The notes beneath the pieces were generated by a model, which saw only the letters and a program-made list of their open reading frames with translations, did no database searches and was not told where the DNA came from. This document shows, piece by piece, positions 11,056 to 21,571 of a DNA stretch of 64,000 nt. The translations under genes were made by a program, and so were the position numbers. Each line of letters begins with the position of its first letter. Position 1 is the first letter of the stretch. This stretch comes from Lepus europaeus (lineage: Eukaryota > Chordata > Mammalia > Lagomorpha > Leporidae), in contig NC_084831.1 in NCBI RefSeq assembly GCF_033115175.1, positions 44,176,002-44,240,001 of the forward strand, read 5' to 3'.

Positions 11056-11388
11056 CGGCCGGCGCCGCAGCTCACTAGGCTAATCCTCTGCCTGCGGCGC
11101 CGGCACACCGGGTTCTAGTCCCGGTCGGGGCGCCAGATTCTGTCCCGGTTGCCCCTCTTCCAGGCCAGCTCTCTGCTGTGGACCGGGAAGACAGTGGAGG
11201 ATGGCCCAAGTGCTTGGGCCCTGCACCCACATGGGAGACCAGGAGAAGCACCTGGCTCCTGGCTTCAGATCAGCGCAGTGCGCCGGCCGCGGCGGTCATT
11301 GGAGGGTGAACCAACGGCAAAGGAAGACCTTTTTCTCTGTCTCTCTCTCTCACTGTCCACTCTGCCTGTCAAAAAAAAAAAAAAAAAA
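11056..11388 (+). mobile_element. CSINE, young type, full length
   Basis: Reads 'ggccggcgccgcagctcactaggc' to poly(A). The flanks 'aaggacat' (11045 and 11389) are the target-site duplication. Confidence 0.92.
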
Positions 11389-11400
11389 AGGACATCTGCA

Positions 11401-11716
11401 GGGCAGGCCTACGCCTAGCAGTTCAGAAGCCAGTTAGGCTACTCATGTCCCACGTTGGAGTGTCTAGATTTGACACCCAGTCCTGTCTCTGACGAGATTC
11501 CTGCTCATGTAGGCCCTGGCGGGCAGCAATGATGGCTTCAATAACTGGTTTCCTGCCACCTACATGGGAGACCTGGATTGAGTCACCAGCTCCTGGCTTC
11601 CACCTTGCCTAGGCTCAGCCATTGCAGACATCCAAGGAGTGAGTCCCAGATGAGTGAGTCCCAGCAGATGGGAGCCCTTTGTCTCTTTCTGCCTCTCAAA
11701 AGGAAAAAAAAAAAAG
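11401..11716 (+). mobile_element. CSINE, old type
   Basis: A diverged copy starting 'gggcaggcctacgcctagcag' and ending 'cctctcaaaaggaaaaaaaa'. Confidence 0.78.
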
Positions 11717-11962
11717 ACATCCTCTTTTCATCCTCTTCATGGAGCTTTCACAGAAGTAACCAGCAGGCTGAGCACTGGGAACAGAGAAACAAAAGACCAA
11801 CAAATCGTGTCCTCGGTCCTCGAGAAGCTCACGACACAGCAGCTAACATAGTCCTTCCTTGGGCGGTTTTAAAATATGCCCATAAATACTTTGGGTTCCC
11901 TCCTTGCAGGGCTGGAATGTAAGGCCTTTCCTAGTAGTGTGCACTAGACTCAGTGAGTCACT

Positions 11963-12288
11963 TTTTTTTTTTTTTGTAAAGACTTATTTATTTATTTGAA
12001 AGAGTTACAGACAGGGAGGAGGAAAGAGAGATCTTCCATCTGCTGGTTCAGTCCCCAAAAAGCTGCAATGGGCAGGGCTAGGCCAGCTTGAAGCCAGGAA
12101 CCAGGAGCTTCTGGGTTTTCCAGGTGAGTGCAGGGGCTCAAGCACCCGGGCCATCCTCCGCTGTCTTCCCAGACACATTAGCAGGGACCTGGATTGGAAG
12201 CAGAGCAGCTGGAACTTGAACCAGAGCCCGTAAGTGATGCTGGCACTACAGACATCAGCTTAACCTGCTACACCCAGAGCAGGCTCCG
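11963..12288 (-). mobile_element. CSINE, classic type
   Basis: Reverse copy opening with a T run and 'gtaaagacttatttatttatttg'. The 'tcactttttt' motif occurs on both sides. The preceding 11717-11960 shows nothing I recognise. Confidence 0.85.
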
Positions 12289-12297
12289 GTAACTCAC

Positions 12298-12638
12298 TTT
12301 TTTTGTTTTTAAAGATTTATTTATTTTATTTGAAAGGCAGAGTTACAGAGAGAGAGGGATAAGAAACAGAGAGTGAGAGAGATCTTCCATCCACTAGTTC
12401 ACTCCCTAAATGATTGCAATGGCCAGGTCTAGGCCAGGCCAGAGCCAGAAGCCAGTGGCTCCTTCTGGGTCTCCCATGTAGGTGCAGGGGCCCAAGCACT
12501 TGAACCATCCTCTGCTGCCTTCCCTGCATTAGCAGGGAGCTGGATTAGAGGTGGCACAGCTGAGACTTGAACCAGCGGCAATATGAGATGCTGGCACTGC
12601 AGGCGGTGGCTTAACCTGCTATGCCACAGTGCCCGCCC
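12298..12638 (-). mobile_element. CSINE, classic type
   Basis: Reverse copy placed right beside the previous one; it ends 'gctatgccacagtgcccgcccc'. Confidence 0.88.
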
Positions 12639-12686
12639 CATGACTGACTTCTAATAAACTCCGAGAATGAGACAGATATGGAAAAG

Positions 12687-13010
12687 TGGGGCCAGCATTG
12701 TAGCTTACTGAGTAAAGCCACCACCTGGGATGCCAGCATCCCATATGGGCAATAGTTTGTGTCCTGGTTGCACCCCTTCAGATCTAGCTCCCTGCTAATG
12801 GCCTGAGAAAAGCAGTGTAAGATGGCCCAAGTTTTTGGGCCCTTGTCACCCACATGGGAGACTTGAAAGAAGATCCTAGCTCCTGGCTTAGGTCTGGCCA
12901 AGCTCTGGTTGTGGCCACTTGGGGAGTGAACCAACAGTTGGATGATCTCCCTCTCTCTGTCACTCTTCCTGTCAAATAAATGAATAAATAAATCTTAAAG
13001 AAAAAAAAAT
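12687..13010 (+). mobile_element. CSINE, classic type
   Basis: Starts 'tggggccagcattgtagcttac' and ends 'gtcaaataaatgaataaataaatctt'. Confidence 0.88.
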
Positions 13011-13289
13011 TAAGGATCAGAGGTCTGCTAACAGCTGGCAAGGAGCAGAGCCTTTGCCAAGAGCCATGTGAGTGAGTCAACTTGGGGATGGAAACTCCAA
13101 CTCCAGTCAGGCCTTCAAGACTGCAGCCCTGGCTCACGGGCCACCGTGTTGACTGTGACCTCATCCAGCTAAACCACTCCTGAGTTCCTGACCCACAGAC
13201 ACCGCGTGGGTAATCTGTTAATTTAGCAACAAAATATTAAACACTACTCTAGTGATGACAGCTATTAAGGCATGAAGAGAAAAGCCAGA

Positions 13290-13440
13290 AGCAAGGGAAT
13301 TAATCATTATTGAGGCATGTGTTACAACCCTAGAAAATAAGTACTACTTGTTCCATCTTACAAATGATGTCACTGAGGCAAAGAGTTAAGGTCACTGGCT
13401 CAAGTCCTACTCCCTGCAAACTGCATCCCCACTCTGCCAG
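13290..13440 (-). repeat. MIR fragment upstream of COA7 exon 2 (plus-strand sense)
   Basis: The motifs 'ccatcttacaaatgatgtcactgaggcaa' and 'aaggtcactggctcaagtc', here split, are the reverse of the MIR core. It sits in COA7 intron 2, about 140 bases past the exon 2 donor. The 13011-13290 stretch before it has no other recognisable feature. Confidence 0.6.
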
Positions 13441-13581
13441 CCCTTGTCTCCAAATCTTCTTCCAAGATGCTTCCCCAGTGCCTGTGAGGGCCCCGCAGTG
13501 AAGAGAGCTCAGCATGAGGCCTGGGTGTGATGACAGCACCGGTACCAACACCAAACACCAAAAAAGCAGGCCCCTCCTTAC

Positions 13582-13722
13582 CTTTCCCAGTCACATAATA
13601 GGAGCCCAGTTTGTAGCAGCTATCGCTGTGCTTGTATTCTTCACAGTTGAACTTCAGCACCTTGGCAGCCTCATCAAAATTCTTCCGGATCCCTTCCAAA
13701 TAGTCCACCAGCCGATAGCAAC
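13582..13722 (-). CDS. COA7: COA7 exon 2 (cytochrome c oxidase assembly factor 7)
   Basis: This 141-base internal exon encodes residues 36-83 of COA7. The acceptor is 'ccttgcag' ending at 13723 and the donor is 'gtaagg' from 13581; both junctions split a glycine codon after its first base, so the exon is 47 codons in phase. The translation contains '[20 protein letters not shown]' then '[19 protein letters not shown]', which I recognise as COA7. Cysteines 37, 62 and 71 are visible; such cysteines form the disulfides of this intermembrane-space protein, which is built from Sel1-like helical repeats and supports complex IV assembly. The first Sel1-like repeat spans this exon. The last exon, about 150 residues in human, is not in the window. 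Identification is by memory of the family, but two exons in order with matching phase make it firm. Confidence 0.96.
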
Positions 13723-14030
13723 CTGCAAGGAGAGGTCCAGAGCTGTTCGTGTCTGGAGTAACTGTGCAGACTTTCGTCTAAGACCAGTCCCTCTACTTGA
13801 GATGTGGCAAGCTGACCTCAATGCAAAGAAAGCAGATGATATTGGGCCATTCTGACAGACGCACTGTCTACCCCTAGCCAGGGACTGAGCAATGTATGGA
13901 CTGGGGAGACCTCGGCCCCACACTCGTCAGCCTTTCCGCTCCCTGCCAGCCAGGTCCAAAGACAAACTAACTTCCATGATTGAAACATTCCAGGCTTTGG
14001 AACATCTCGTGAAGTTCTAAGTGAAAACCC

Positions 14031-14360
14031 AGAGCAGGCATCATGGTGCAGCGGGTTAAGCCGCTTAGAACATCTACGTCCCACATTGGAGCGCCAGTTG
14101 GAGTCCTGGCTACTCTATGCTTTCAATCCAGCTTCCTGCTAATGCGCTGAGGTGGCAATGGATGCTGGTCCAAGTACTTGGGTTCCTGCCTCGCACGTGG
14201 GAGACCTGGATGGAGTTCCTGGCTCCGGGCTTTGCCTGGCCCAGACTCAGCTATTGCAGGCTTTTGAGGAGTGAACCAGCAGACAGAAGATACCTTGTCT
14301 CTCCTACTCTATCAACTACTCTGCATTTACAATAAATAAATAAGTCTTGAAAAACAAAAG
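14031..14360 (+). mobile_element. CSINE, old type, in COA7 intron 1
   Basis: Starts 'agagcaggcatcatggtgcag' and ends 'acaataaataaataagtcttg'. It lies about 310 bases upstream of exon 2 in gene direction. The 13723-14030 stretch is plain intron with no feature seen. Confidence 0.82.
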
Positions 14361-14548
14361 AAAAGCCAAAGGGCTCATGGGAGAGCCTTCAAAGCAGCAA
14401 GAAAGATGCTACAATGATGGTCCCTTACTCCTCAGCCGGGCTCAGAACAAGCAGCCCAAGGAAACAAAAGACCATTACCAAAGAAGCTGGGAATGGGCTC
14501 CCCTGACAGCTTCCCAGTCCTAGCAGGCCTCTTTCCTCACCATCTCTT

Positions 14549-14890
14549 TTTTTTTTTTTTTTTTGACAGGCAGAATTAGACAGTGAGAGAGAGAGAGACA
14601 GAGACAGAGAGAAAGGTCTTCCTTCCATTGGTTCACCCCCCAAAATGGCCGCTACGGCTGGCACGCTGCGCCGATCCGAAGCCAGGAGCCAGGTGCTTCC
14701 TACTGGTCTCCCATGTGGGTGTAGGGCCCAGGCACTTGGGCCATCCTCCACTGCACTCCCGGGCCACAGCAGAGAGCTGGACTGGAAGAGGAGCAATCCG
14801 GACAGAATCCAGCGACCTGACAGGGATTAGAACCCGGGGTGCCGGCGCCGCAGGCGGAGGATTAGCCTATTGAGCCGTGGCACCGGCCAA
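14549..14890 (-). mobile_element. CSINE, young type, in COA7 intron 1
   Basis: A perfect 14-base target-site duplication 'cctcaccatctctt' lies at 14535-14548 and 14891-14904. The copy is in the same orientation as COA7 transcription. Confidence 0.94.
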
Positions 14891-14960
14891 CCTCACCATC
14901 TCTTCCCTCTCCCCTTCCTCGTCATCCCCAATGACACCACACATCATCTCTCATTCATTT

Positions 14961-15277
14961 TCTTATTTTTTAAATTATTTATTTATTGATTTGAAAGGCA
15001 GCTATGGGGAGTGTAGGGGTGGAGAAAGAGAGCGATCTTCCATCCACGGTTCAGTCCCCAAATGACTGAAAGGGACAGGGCTGGGCCAAGCTGAAGCCAA
15101 GTGCTAAGAACTCCATCTAGGTCTTTCACAAGGATGGCAGGGGGTTCTTCTGCTACTTTCCCAGGCATATTAGCAAGGATCTGGGTTGGAAGTGGAGCAA
15201 CCAGGACTTGAACGGATGCTCATATGTATGCCAGCATTGAAGGTGGCGGTTTAACCTGCTGCGCCACAATGCTGGCT
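14961..15277 (-). mobile_element. CSINE, old-to-classic type
   Basis: Reverse copy from 'tcttattttttaaattattt' to 'gcgccacaatgctggctt'. Confidence 0.83.
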
Positions 15278-15278
15278 T

Positions 15279-15316
15279 CTTTTTTTTTTTTTTTTTTTTT
15301 TAAGATTTATTTATTT
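15279..15316 (-). mobile_element. CSINE tail stub, rest missing
   Basis: A T run followed by 'aagatttatttattt', the start of a reverse SINE. The expected body is not found beyond the young copy at 15317, so a deletion followed or accompanied that insertion. Confidence 0.6.
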
Positions 15317-15589
15317 GGCCAGTGCTGCAGCTCACTAGGCTAATCCTCCGCCTGCGGTTCTGGCACCCCGGGTTCTAGTCCCGGTCGGGGCACTGGATTC
15401 TGTCCCGGTTGCTCCTCTTCCAGTCCAGCTCTCTGCTGTGGCCCGGGAAGGCAGTGGAGGATGGCCCGAGTGCTTGGGCCCTGCACCCGCATGGGAGACC
15501 AGGAGAAGCACCTGGCTCCTGGCTTCAGATCAGCGCAGCGCACCAGCTGTTGCGGCCATTTTGGGGGTGAACCAACGGCAAAAGGAAGA

Positions 15590-15621
<32 letters not shown>

Positions 15622-15668
15622 ACTGTCTAACTCTGCCTGTCAAAAAAATAAATAAATAAATAAAAAAA
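15317..15668 (+). mobile_element. CSINE, young type
   Basis: Reads 'ggccagtgctgcagctcactaggc' to 'tgtcaaaaaaataaataaataaataaa'. No clean target-site duplication because the left flank is a stub. Confidence 0.9.
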
Positions 15669-15669
15669 G

Positions 15670-15848
15670 TCGGATGGGTGTTGTGGTACAGCAGGTTAAG
15701 CTACAGCTTGGGACACATGCAACTCAATGCTTCCCATCCACCCTCCTGCTAATGCACCTGGGAGGCAGCCGGTGATGGCCCAGCTGCTTGGGCTCCTGCC
15801 AACACGTGCCTTCTGCCCTTCAAATAAGTAGGTCTTTTTAAAAAAGAA
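15670..15848 (+). mobile_element. CSINE, old type, internally deleted
   Basis: The head 'cggatgggtgttgtggtacagcaggttaagc' jumps to 'caactcaatgcttcccatcc', and a second jump joins 'gctcctgccaacacgtgcc' to the tail. Confidence 0.75.
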
Positions 15849-16059
15849 GTAGCTATGTCCTGTTCTGGAAACCAGACTTCAAGCTATTAGAAGGCACAGC
15901 TGTGTCTTTTTTTTTTTTTGCCTTTAAAAAAAAAAGTGAGAAGAAAAAAACACCTCAGGTACTGGCTGTGCTGGGTAACCACCTCTTGCCCCGTCAAATT
16001 CGGCCACCTTCTGGAGGCCTTGTCCTGTTAGCTCTGCCCGGCACAGAACTGCAGGATAC

Positions 16060-16270
16060 ACTTCCTTCTCCAAGCTTGATGCAATGTCACTTTCCCAGTG
16101 CTTCCTTCTACCACTCGATTTACCCTCCTGAACTCCTGATACCCGGTGCTTCTTCCCACAGCACGCGTCACTGTCCACCACACTCCTTCACGTGTTTCCT
16201 TATGCTTACTGTCTGACTCCCCACACCGGATCGTAAGCTCGTTGAGGACAGAGAATCTGATCTCTTCCCT
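16060..16270 (+). repeat. L2 3' fragment in COA7 intron 1
   Basis: The order 'ccagtgcttccttct', 'ttatgcttactgtctgactccc', 'gtaagctcgttgaggacagag' follows the 3' end of L2. It lies just outside the COA7 CpG island. The 15849-16059 stretch has nothing recognised. Confidence 0.55.
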
Positions 16271-16279
16271 GCCGTGTCC

Positions 16280-16740
16280 TACCCTTCACTCCCTCCCCAG
16301 CGCCCAGGCACCCCCCTCCTTCCCGCCCCGGCCTCGGTCCCCGCGGGGCATTCGCTCCCACCCCGCGCGAGCCCAGCAAACCCGCAAGGTCGCGAGCGCC
16401 CCACGTGTGCTCAGTGTGCGCCCTCGGCCCCCCGGCCCCCCTCAGAGGTCTCTCACCCGAGCCCCGCCCCCCGTGTCCCCTCACCGTCCGGGTCCTTCTC
16501 GCGGTAGCACTGGTAGTTGCACTCCACCTCCATGTTCTCTAAAAACGACTTGACCTGCTCCTCATCCTGGAAGTCCACCAAGCCGGCCATGGCTCCGGCG
16601 CTCCCAGCCCGGGTCGGCCCGGCGCCCCGCCCCGCGGTCACGTGAGCCGGCGGGGGGGCGTGGCGTGGGCGTGGCGTGGCGTGGCGGGCCTCCAAGCCCC
16701 ATGCCGTGAACCGCGGCTTCCCGGCAGTGCTCGCGCTGTT
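16280..16740 (-). promoter_or_regulatory. COA7: COA7 CpG-island promoter, 5' UTR and exon 1
   Basis: A CG-dense stretch spans the first exon and its flanks, typical of a housekeeping promoter without a TATA box. About 50 bases upstream of the start codon is the palindrome TCACGTGA (16638-16645), a full E-box of the USF/MITF-TFEB type. Immediately upstream on the coding strand is an array of GCGTGG/GGCGTGG units (16657-16685), giving CACGCC boxes on the minus strand. A second CACGTG (16402-16407) lies in the start of intron 1. Which sites are used cannot be told from sequence, and the transcription start is not marked; it should lie between 16591 and about 16740. Confidence 0.85.
16485..16590 (-). 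CDS. COA7: COA7 exon 1 with start codon (cytochrome c oxidase assembly factor 7)
   Basis: The ATG reads on the minus strand from 16590. The exon encodes 35 residues plus one base, beginning [20 protein letters not shown] and continuing with C24 and C28, then ends at the donor 'gacg|gtgagg' (intron from 16484). The split codon joins exon 2 to give glycine 36. The start is fixed by match to the family N-terminus; there is no cleavable presequence, in line with import into the intermembrane space through the MIA40 disulfide relay rather than a matrix signal. COA7 supports cytochrome c oxidase biogenesis, and in human its loss causes a spinocerebellar ataxia with neuropathy. Both exons lack stops or frameshifts, so the gene looks functional. 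Intron 1 is 2,762 bases and holds five or six SINEs. Confidence 0.97.
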
Positions 16741-16879
16741 AAAGTCTCGGCTGTCCTGTCCGGTTCTCTACTCTAGCTCTGTTCCTAAAGCTAGTGACGG
16801 TTTTTCTGCAGCTCCAGCTGTTCCTGCTTTGCAGCCTTAGTGGTTTTCTGCCGACAGTCATGTATGCATCCGTCCATCC

Positions 16880-17000
16880 TTTCATTAGTTTGCTAATCCC
16901 TAAGCGCCTACTGAATGCCTCCCCTGGTGCTTGGTTCTAGCTGGGGAGTAGGGTCCCTGCCTTCACAGAGCTTGCAGTTTAGTGAGAACACATTAGTTCG
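16880..17000 (-). repeat. L2/MIR-like fragment upstream of COA7
   Basis: The reverse of 'tactgaatgcc..gcttggttctagctggggagtagggtccctgcc' resembles the widespread 'ggtgctggggatacag' L2-type sequence. 16740-16880 shows nothing recognised. Confidence 0.45.
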
Positions 17001-17204
17001 TTCATTCTGTTCCCGCTTTGAGCGCTTGCTAGGTGTGGGGTGTGGCTGGACGGTGCAGTGGGAAGTCTGGTTCATCTCTCTACCTTCCTCCCGGCCATCG
17101 GCATGACTGACCTAAGGAATGACTGGCCCTGGGAGGTGCTGCCTGAAATGCAGCAGCGACAGTTTGCAGCAATGTCGCTGTTACGGTAGATCATGCTTAA
17201 ACCC

Positions 17205-17380
17205 TGCTGAACTTTGCCCCAGGCTCTGTTTTGATACTCTGTGCTAATTGACTCATTTCGTTTTCACTGGACACTGTGAGATGGATATAACTTATCCTCA
17301 ATCTGCAGATAAGGAAAATGAGGTCCAGAGAGGTCAAAGAACTTGTTCAAGGTCACAGTAAATGAGGGAATAGGTATGCA
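17205..17380 (-). repeat. MIR element
   Basis: The core 'cagataaggaaaatgaggtccagagaggtcaaagaacttgttcaaggtcaca', read in reverse, is a good MIR match. The following 17381-17870 is intergenic DNA in which I see no gene or repeat. Confidence 0.75.
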
Positions 17381-17871
17381 CGCATATGTTTTGAAGAAAA
17401 GAACGAATGTATTAGAGGAGCAACACAGCAAGGAGATGGGGAAGAGAAGAGAAACTTCACCTGTTTTGCTTTGTGTGCCTGCTTAGAACTATCAGTTCTA
17501 GGAAGCCTAACCAAAAAGCTCTCCCAAGAAAGTCAGTTCCTATTCATCTCTGAATCTCCTGCGGGCCTGGTCTAGAGCCCTTAGAAGAACTCAACCCATG
17601 GTTTGCCATCACCTATAGCAGTGCTTCCCATTGTCTTCACTACTAAGCTGTTCCTAAAGGCAGTGGATCGCGGGCCACCTCCAGACTTCCTTACTGCTGA
17701 GCAGCTTTCTGCAGGCAGGACATGTCTTTGAACTCCCGGTTTCATTTTTTCGATTCATAGGGTTTTGCGATCAATTCCATAATACAGCTTTCGCGATATA
17801 ACACAAGAAGACTGCTTTGTCCCCAAGTTTTTGAATAAAACTAACACTCCAGGGAGATTCACCACATTTTT

Positions 17872-18157
17872 GGGAAAATATTTATCTATTTATTTGGAAG
17901 ACAGAGAGAGAGAGAGTTGGATCCTCCATCTGGTCACTCCCCTATAAGACTACAGTAGCCAGAGCTGGGCCAGGCCATAGCAACAAGCCAGGAACCCCAT
18001 CTGGGTCTCCCACCTGGGTGGTAGGGGTCCACCGCTTGAGCCATCATCACTGCCTCCCAGGATCACATCAGCAGAGCAGCCAGGACATGAACCAGCCACG
18101 TGTATATGGGATGTGTGAGCATTCCAAGTGGTGATTCAACCCACTACACCCATCACA
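17872..18157 (-). mobile_element. CSINE, old type
   Basis: Reverse copy from 'gggaaaatatttatctattt' to 'ctacacccatcacag'. 18158-18396 has nothing recognised. Confidence 0.8.
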
Positions 18158-18396
18158 GAATATGATTTCTATGACCTTTGTGCCAGTCATTCAGCCAAGA
18201 ACAGAGCAGAGGTCCACCAGAATGACATAGGTAACTAAAGTCAAGGACTGCCCTCAAGTGTACAGTGCTTTTCACTTAATATTTACTGAGTTGAACCACA
18301 TTGAAATGAGATCACCTGAGCAGTAGAGGGCAATAGAGAGTTTGGTTGGTGACAAGACGGGATTATGAAATCACATATTAAAAAAAAATTTTTTAA

Positions 18397-18760
18397 GGGG
18401 ACCGTTGGTGCTGTGGCTTAGCAGGTAAAGCTGCCTCCTGCAGTGCTGGCATCCCATATGGGCACTGGTTTGAGTCCCAGCTGTTCCACTTCCAATCCAG
18501 CTCTCTGCTATGGCCTGGGAAAGCAGTAGAAGATGGACCAAGTCCTTGGAGCCCTGCACCTGTCTAGGAAACCTGGAAGAATCTCCTGGTTCCTGGCTTT
18601 GGATAGGCCCCTCTCCAGCTGTTGGGGCCATTTAGGAAGTGAACCAACAGATGGAATACTTCTGTCTCTCTCAGTCTCTGTCTCTGTTTGTCTCTCTCTC
18701 TCTGCCTCTGCCTCTCTGTAACTCTGCCTTTCAAATAAATAAATAAATCTTTAAAAAAAA
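18397..18760 (+). mobile_element. CSINE, classic type, long CT tract
   Basis: Starts 'ggggaccgttggtgctgtggcttag'. The pyrimidine tract at 18662-18710 is longer than usual. Tail 'caaataaataaataaatctttaaaa'. Confidence 0.9.
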
Positions 18761-18943
18761 TTTAAGATCATAAAAAAAAATCCAGCTTCTTTTTTAGTCC
18801 TATTCTTATCTTTGTATGTTTATTTCCTCTATATTCTTATCAGTTTTGTATTGCACTTACTTTTCAAACAATGATTTTAACCCCTTTAGTATGTGAACAT
18901 GTGTGTCTTAGAAATTAATTTCATGCTCTTTGCCTAATAATCC

Positions 18944-19267
18944 TTTTTTTAAAAAAAAGATGTTACTTATTTGAAAGGCAGAATGACACAGAGAGAGGGA
19001 GAGACAGAGAGAAAGAGATCTTCCACCCACTGCTTCACTCCCCAAATGGCTGCAACAGCAGGGGCTCGGCCAGGCTGGAGCCAGAAGCCAGGAGCTCCTT
19101 CTGGGTCTTGGCAGGGGCTCAGGTACTCGGAACATTTTCTGCTGCTTTCCCAAGCACATCAGCAGGGAGCTGGATTGGAAGTGGGGCAGCTGGGACTTAA
19201 ACCAGTGCTCATATGGGATGCCAGCGTCGCAGGAGGCAGCTTAAACCACTGTGCCACAGCACAGGCC
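18944..19267 (-). mobile_element. CSINE, classic type
   Basis: Reverse copy with the tail 'aaaaaaaagatgttacttatttg' and end 'ccactgtgccacagcacaggcc'. Confidence 0.87.
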
Positions 19268-19309
19268 ACCTACTAACCCTTTTGTATAAAGCATGAGTCC
19301 AGCTTGCAG

Positions 19310-19368
19310 ACGCTGTTAAACTGCAGCAGAGAAACTGAAGTTCAGAGAAGTTAAATGACCATAGTGAA
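19310..19368 (-). repeat. MIR fragment
   Basis: The phrase 'agaaactgaagttcagagaagttaaatgacc' is the reverse of the MIR core; the old CSINE at 19370 interrupts it. A further MIR-like piece 'cattatcccatttattcttcacagc' is at 19830-19860. Confidence 0.6.
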
Positions 19369-19369
19369 A

Positions 19370-19669
19370 GGGGTAGTCACTGGGCTCAGTGGTTAAGCCT
19401 CCTGCATCCCCTGGCAGAGTGCCTAGGCCTGAGTCCTGACTCTGCTCTCTGTTCCAGCTTCCACGAATGCACACCCAGGGAAGAAGCAGAAGATGACTTA
19501 AATAATTGGGTCCCTACCACCTAGTGGGAGACCTGGACTGAGTTTCTGGTTTCCAGCATAGGCCTGGCCCAGCCCTGGCTGTTGTGGGCATTGGGGAGTA
19601 AGTGAGCAGGCAGGAAATCTCTGTCTCTCTGCCTTTTAAATGAATACAAATAAATGAAAAATTTAAAAA
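19370..19669 (+). mobile_element. CSINE, old type
   Basis: Starts 'ggggtagtcactgggctcagtgg' and ends 'ccttttaaatgaatacaaataaatg'. Confidence 0.8.
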
Positions 19670-20004
19670 TCTCAGACACATTGTGAAAGGATTGGGAGAA
19701 GCCAGGCCTTGTGTAATTGTAGTTCATAAAATCATCCCAGATCTGGAAGGGAGACACAAAAGCACTCCAGACTTAATGTTAAACTGATATTCATCTGCCA
19801 TTCACTGTGGGCTTAGCACTTTAGCTACATTATCCCATTTATTCTTCACAGCATTACTCTACCCTCATCCCACAAACATTCCCTGGATAACACTTGATAA
19901 TGACTAGACCTTAATGGAGGCAAAATTGAGAAACAACAAGTTTTCAACAAGAACATACAACTCTTAGAAGAGGAAAAGCACTGGTTAAAAAGCATCTATA
20001 TGAC

Positions 20005-20264
20005 AGGGCTGGTGCTGTGGCACAGATTAAGCCACAGCCTGCAGTGCAGGCATTCTACATGGGCACCGGTTGAGTCCTGGCTGCTCCACTTCCAGCCCAA
20101 CTCCCTGCTGATGCTCCTGGGAAAGCAGGGGAAGATGGCCTAAATGCTTCGGCCTCTGTGCACCCATGTGGGAGGCCAGGAAGAAGCTTCTGGCTCCTGG
20201 CTTTGGCCTGACCCAGCCCTGGTCATTGTAGCCATTTGGGAAGTGAACCAGTAAATAGAAGATC

Positions 20265-20320
<56 letters not shown>

Positions 20321-20352
20321 CTCTGCCTTTCAAATAAACCTTCGAAAACAAC
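20005..20352 (+). mobile_element. CSINE, classic type, long (CT)n
   Basis: Starts 'agggctggtgctgtggcacag'; (CT)n with few interruptions at 20263-20316. The motif 'aaaagcat' stands at 19987-19994 and again at 20353-20360 as the target-site duplication. Confidence 0.88.
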
Positions 20353-20368
20353 AAAAGCATATGATAGG

Positions 20369-20640
20369 GAAAAGGTGTTCTGGCATAGTGGGTTAACCTG
20401 CCACCTGCACCTGCAACATATGAGTGCCGGTTCTAGTCCTTGCTTCCCTGCTAATGCACCTGGGAAAGCAGCAGAAGATGGCCCAATTGCTTTGGCCCCT
20501 GCCACATACATGGAAGACCCAGAGAGAGAGCCTGGCCCAGTCCCAGCAGTTGCTGCCATCTGGGGAGTGAGCCAGTGGATGGAAGACCTCTCTGTGTCTC
20601 TTCATTTCTGTAACTCTGCCTTTCGAATAAATCTTTTTTA
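20369..20640 (+). mobile_element. CSINE, classic type, at the same site as the previous copy
   Basis: Starts 'gggaaaaggtgttctggcatag', lacks part of the B-box region, and ends 'cgaataaatctttttt'. Its flanks are again 'aaaagcat' (20353-20360 and 20641-20648). Confidence 0.85.
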
Positions 20641-20730
20641 AAAAGCATGTAAGATGTTCTCCATCCTATTTTGTGCCAGTATATTTTTTATTATAACTGC
20701 CCTGTAGTATGTCTTGAAATTAGGTATTAT

Positions 20731-21080
20731 GGCCGGCGCAGTGGCTTAACAGGCTAATCCTCCACCTTGTGGTGCCGGCACACCGGGTTCTAGTCCTGGT
20801 TGGGGCACCGGATTCTATCCCGGTTGCCCCTCTTCCAGGCCAGTGCTCTGCTATGGCCCGGGAAGGCAGTGGAGGATGGCCCAAGTGCTTGGGCCCTGCA
20901 CCTGCATGGGAGACCAGGAGAAGCACCTGGCTCCTGGCTTCGGATCAGCGAGATGCGCCCGCTGCAGCGGCCATTGGAGGGTGAACCAATGGCAAAAAGG
21001 AAGACCTTTCTCTCTGTCACTCTCTCTCACTATCCACTCTGCCTGTCAAAAAAAAAAAAAAAAAAAAAAGAAAAAAAGAA
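20731..21080 (+). mobile_element. CSINE, young type, in L1
   Basis: A perfect 14-base target-site duplication 'aaattaggtattat' lies at 20717-20730 and 21081-21094. Confidence 0.95.
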
Positions 21081-21571
21081 AAATTAGGTATTATGATGCC
21101 TCCAGCTTTGTTTTTTGTTTGTATAAGATGGCTTTAGCTATTCGGGGTCTCCTGTGTTTCCACATGAATTTAAGCATCATTTTTTTTCTAGATCTGCCAA
21201 GAATGTCATTGGTATTTTGATTAGAACCTCACTGAATCTGTAAATTGCTTTTGGTAGTATGGATATTTTGATGATGTTTATTCTTCCAATCCATGAACAT
21301 GGAAGATTTTTTCATTTTTAAATGTCTTCTTCTATTTCTTTCTTTAGTTTTTTGTAATTTTCATCATAGAAATCTTTGATAGCTTTGATTAAAGTCATTC
21401 CAAGGCATTTAATTCCTTTTGGAACTATTGTGAATTGAACTGATCTTGCAAGTTCTTTCTCAGCCATGAAATTGTCTGGGTATACAAAGGCTATTGATTT
21501 TTCTGTGTAGATTTTATATCCTGCCCTTTATCAAGTTCTTTTATGAGTTCCAACAGTCTCTCTCTCTTTTT

